A stretch of DNA of 12,905 nt from an uncultured Eubacteriales bacterium (GTDB taxonomy: Bacteria > Bacillota > Clostridia > Oscillospirales > Oscillospiraceae): assembly GCA_905202605.1 (NCBI GenBank), contig CAJKSU010000067.1, forward strand, positions 1-12,905, given 5' to 3'. The notes beneath the pieces were generated by a model, which did no database searches, was not told where the DNA came from, and saw only the letters and a program-made list of their open reading frames with translations. A program made the position numbers and the translations under genes. Below, piece after piece: positions 12,590 through 12,905 of the stretch (within the stretch, counting starts at the first letter, position 1; every line of letters begins with the position of its first letter).

Positions 12590-12905
12590 GTCCGTTCCCC
12601 CGTAATCAGGAACACCGGGTTCTGCGCCATCAGAAGATGCAGGCTTCCGGCTGCCCTTGTCCGGCTCACCGAAAGCTGCGTCACCTCCGGGGCATAGCCC
12701 AGCTGCTCTAATGCCGAAACGGCTCCCTGCAGCGTTTCCAGCGCAATGGCGCTGACGCAGATTCTGACCTGCGGATTTTTCTGCACTGCCGCATTCAGGA
12801 TTTCCCGCAGCTGTCCGCCGCTGCCGCCCACAAATACTGCATCCGGCATCGGCAGCTTCGCAAACGCTTCCGGGGCAGTACCTTCGATCACATGGAGGTT
12901 CCATG
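12586..12905 (-). CDS. cbiT: Precorrin-6/-7 decarboxylating methyltransferase, C-terminal part (CbiT domain)
   Basis: Only the last 106 residues lie in the window; the 5' end is beyond position 12905. They read from NLHVIEGTAPEAF through PDAVFVGGSGGQLREIL and VRICVSAIALETL to LLMAQNPVFLITGERT. This is the second half of the SAM-dependent CbiT fold, the C15-methylating and C12-side-chain-decarboxylating unit. The GGSGG turn and the NPV ending are typical. It may be a free CbiT or the end of a CbiE-CbiT fusion (CobL), which this fragment cannot decide. The frame stays open to the edge, so the internal GTG at 12891 is not taken as the start. The TGA overlaps the cbiA start as ATGA. Confidence 0.88.
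   Translation of the reverse strand, partial: WNLHVIEGTAPEAFAKLPMPDAVFVGGSGGQLREILNAAVQKNPQVRICVSAIALETLQGAVSALEQLGYAPEVTQLSVSRTRAAGSLHLLMAQNPVFLITGERT

Overview
The window looks like chromosomal DNA of a Gram-positive anaerobe in the class Clostridia, possibly Oscillospirales/Ruminococcaceae. This is an inference from the GC-rich codon use, the G-rich Shine-Dalgarno sites, the lipoteichoic-acid-synthase-like sulfatase and the makeup of the cobalamin cluster. No rRNA or marker gene is present to fix the taxon. No tRNA, CRISPR array, insertion sequence or phage gene was seen.

Left part (1-3300). A minus-strand LTA-synthase-family membrane phosphoglycerol transferase (6-1823) has a TTG start and a near-perfect sigma-70/A promoter (TTGACT, 17 bp, TATAAT). 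A stretch of about 415 bp separates it from a divergent plus-strand pair. The first gene of the pair is a 153-residue cytoplasmic protein with an HExxH zinc-peptidase signature, preceded by its own TATAAT promoter with a dyad over the -35 box. The second is a 146-residue XRE-type helix-turn-helix protein with a C-terminal zinc ribbon. A strong hairpin terminator at 3261-3295 ends this pair and separates it from the convergent cobalamin operon.

Right part (3312-12905). Twelve minus-strand genes form one tightly packed cobalamin operon, read from the right edge leftward: cbiT or cbiET (partial, cut by the window edge), cbiA, cobT, cobU, cobS, a short cobU-like gene, cobC, cbiB, cobD, cbiP, cobO and cbiC. 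Most junctions are 1-11 base overlaps and six are ATGA stop/start overlaps, so translational coupling is likely. Together these genes cover a corrin-ring methylmutase step (CbiC), a,c-diamidation (CbiA), adenosylation (CobO), the remaining amidations (CbiP), aminopropanol phosphate synthesis and attachment (CobD, CbiB), and the whole nucleotide-loop assembly (CobT, CobU, CobS, CobC). The early ring-methylation genes and any cobalamin riboswitch should lie to the right, outside the window.

The most unusual point is the pair of CobU-type proteins flanking cobS. The full-length one keeps the P-loop and the guanylylated His but has lost the usual C-terminal GIVP motif. The 111-residue one keeps GIVP but has a degraded P-loop and lacks the His. 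The second point of interest is the HExxH protein next to an XRE-family regulator, which recalls protease/repressor pairs.
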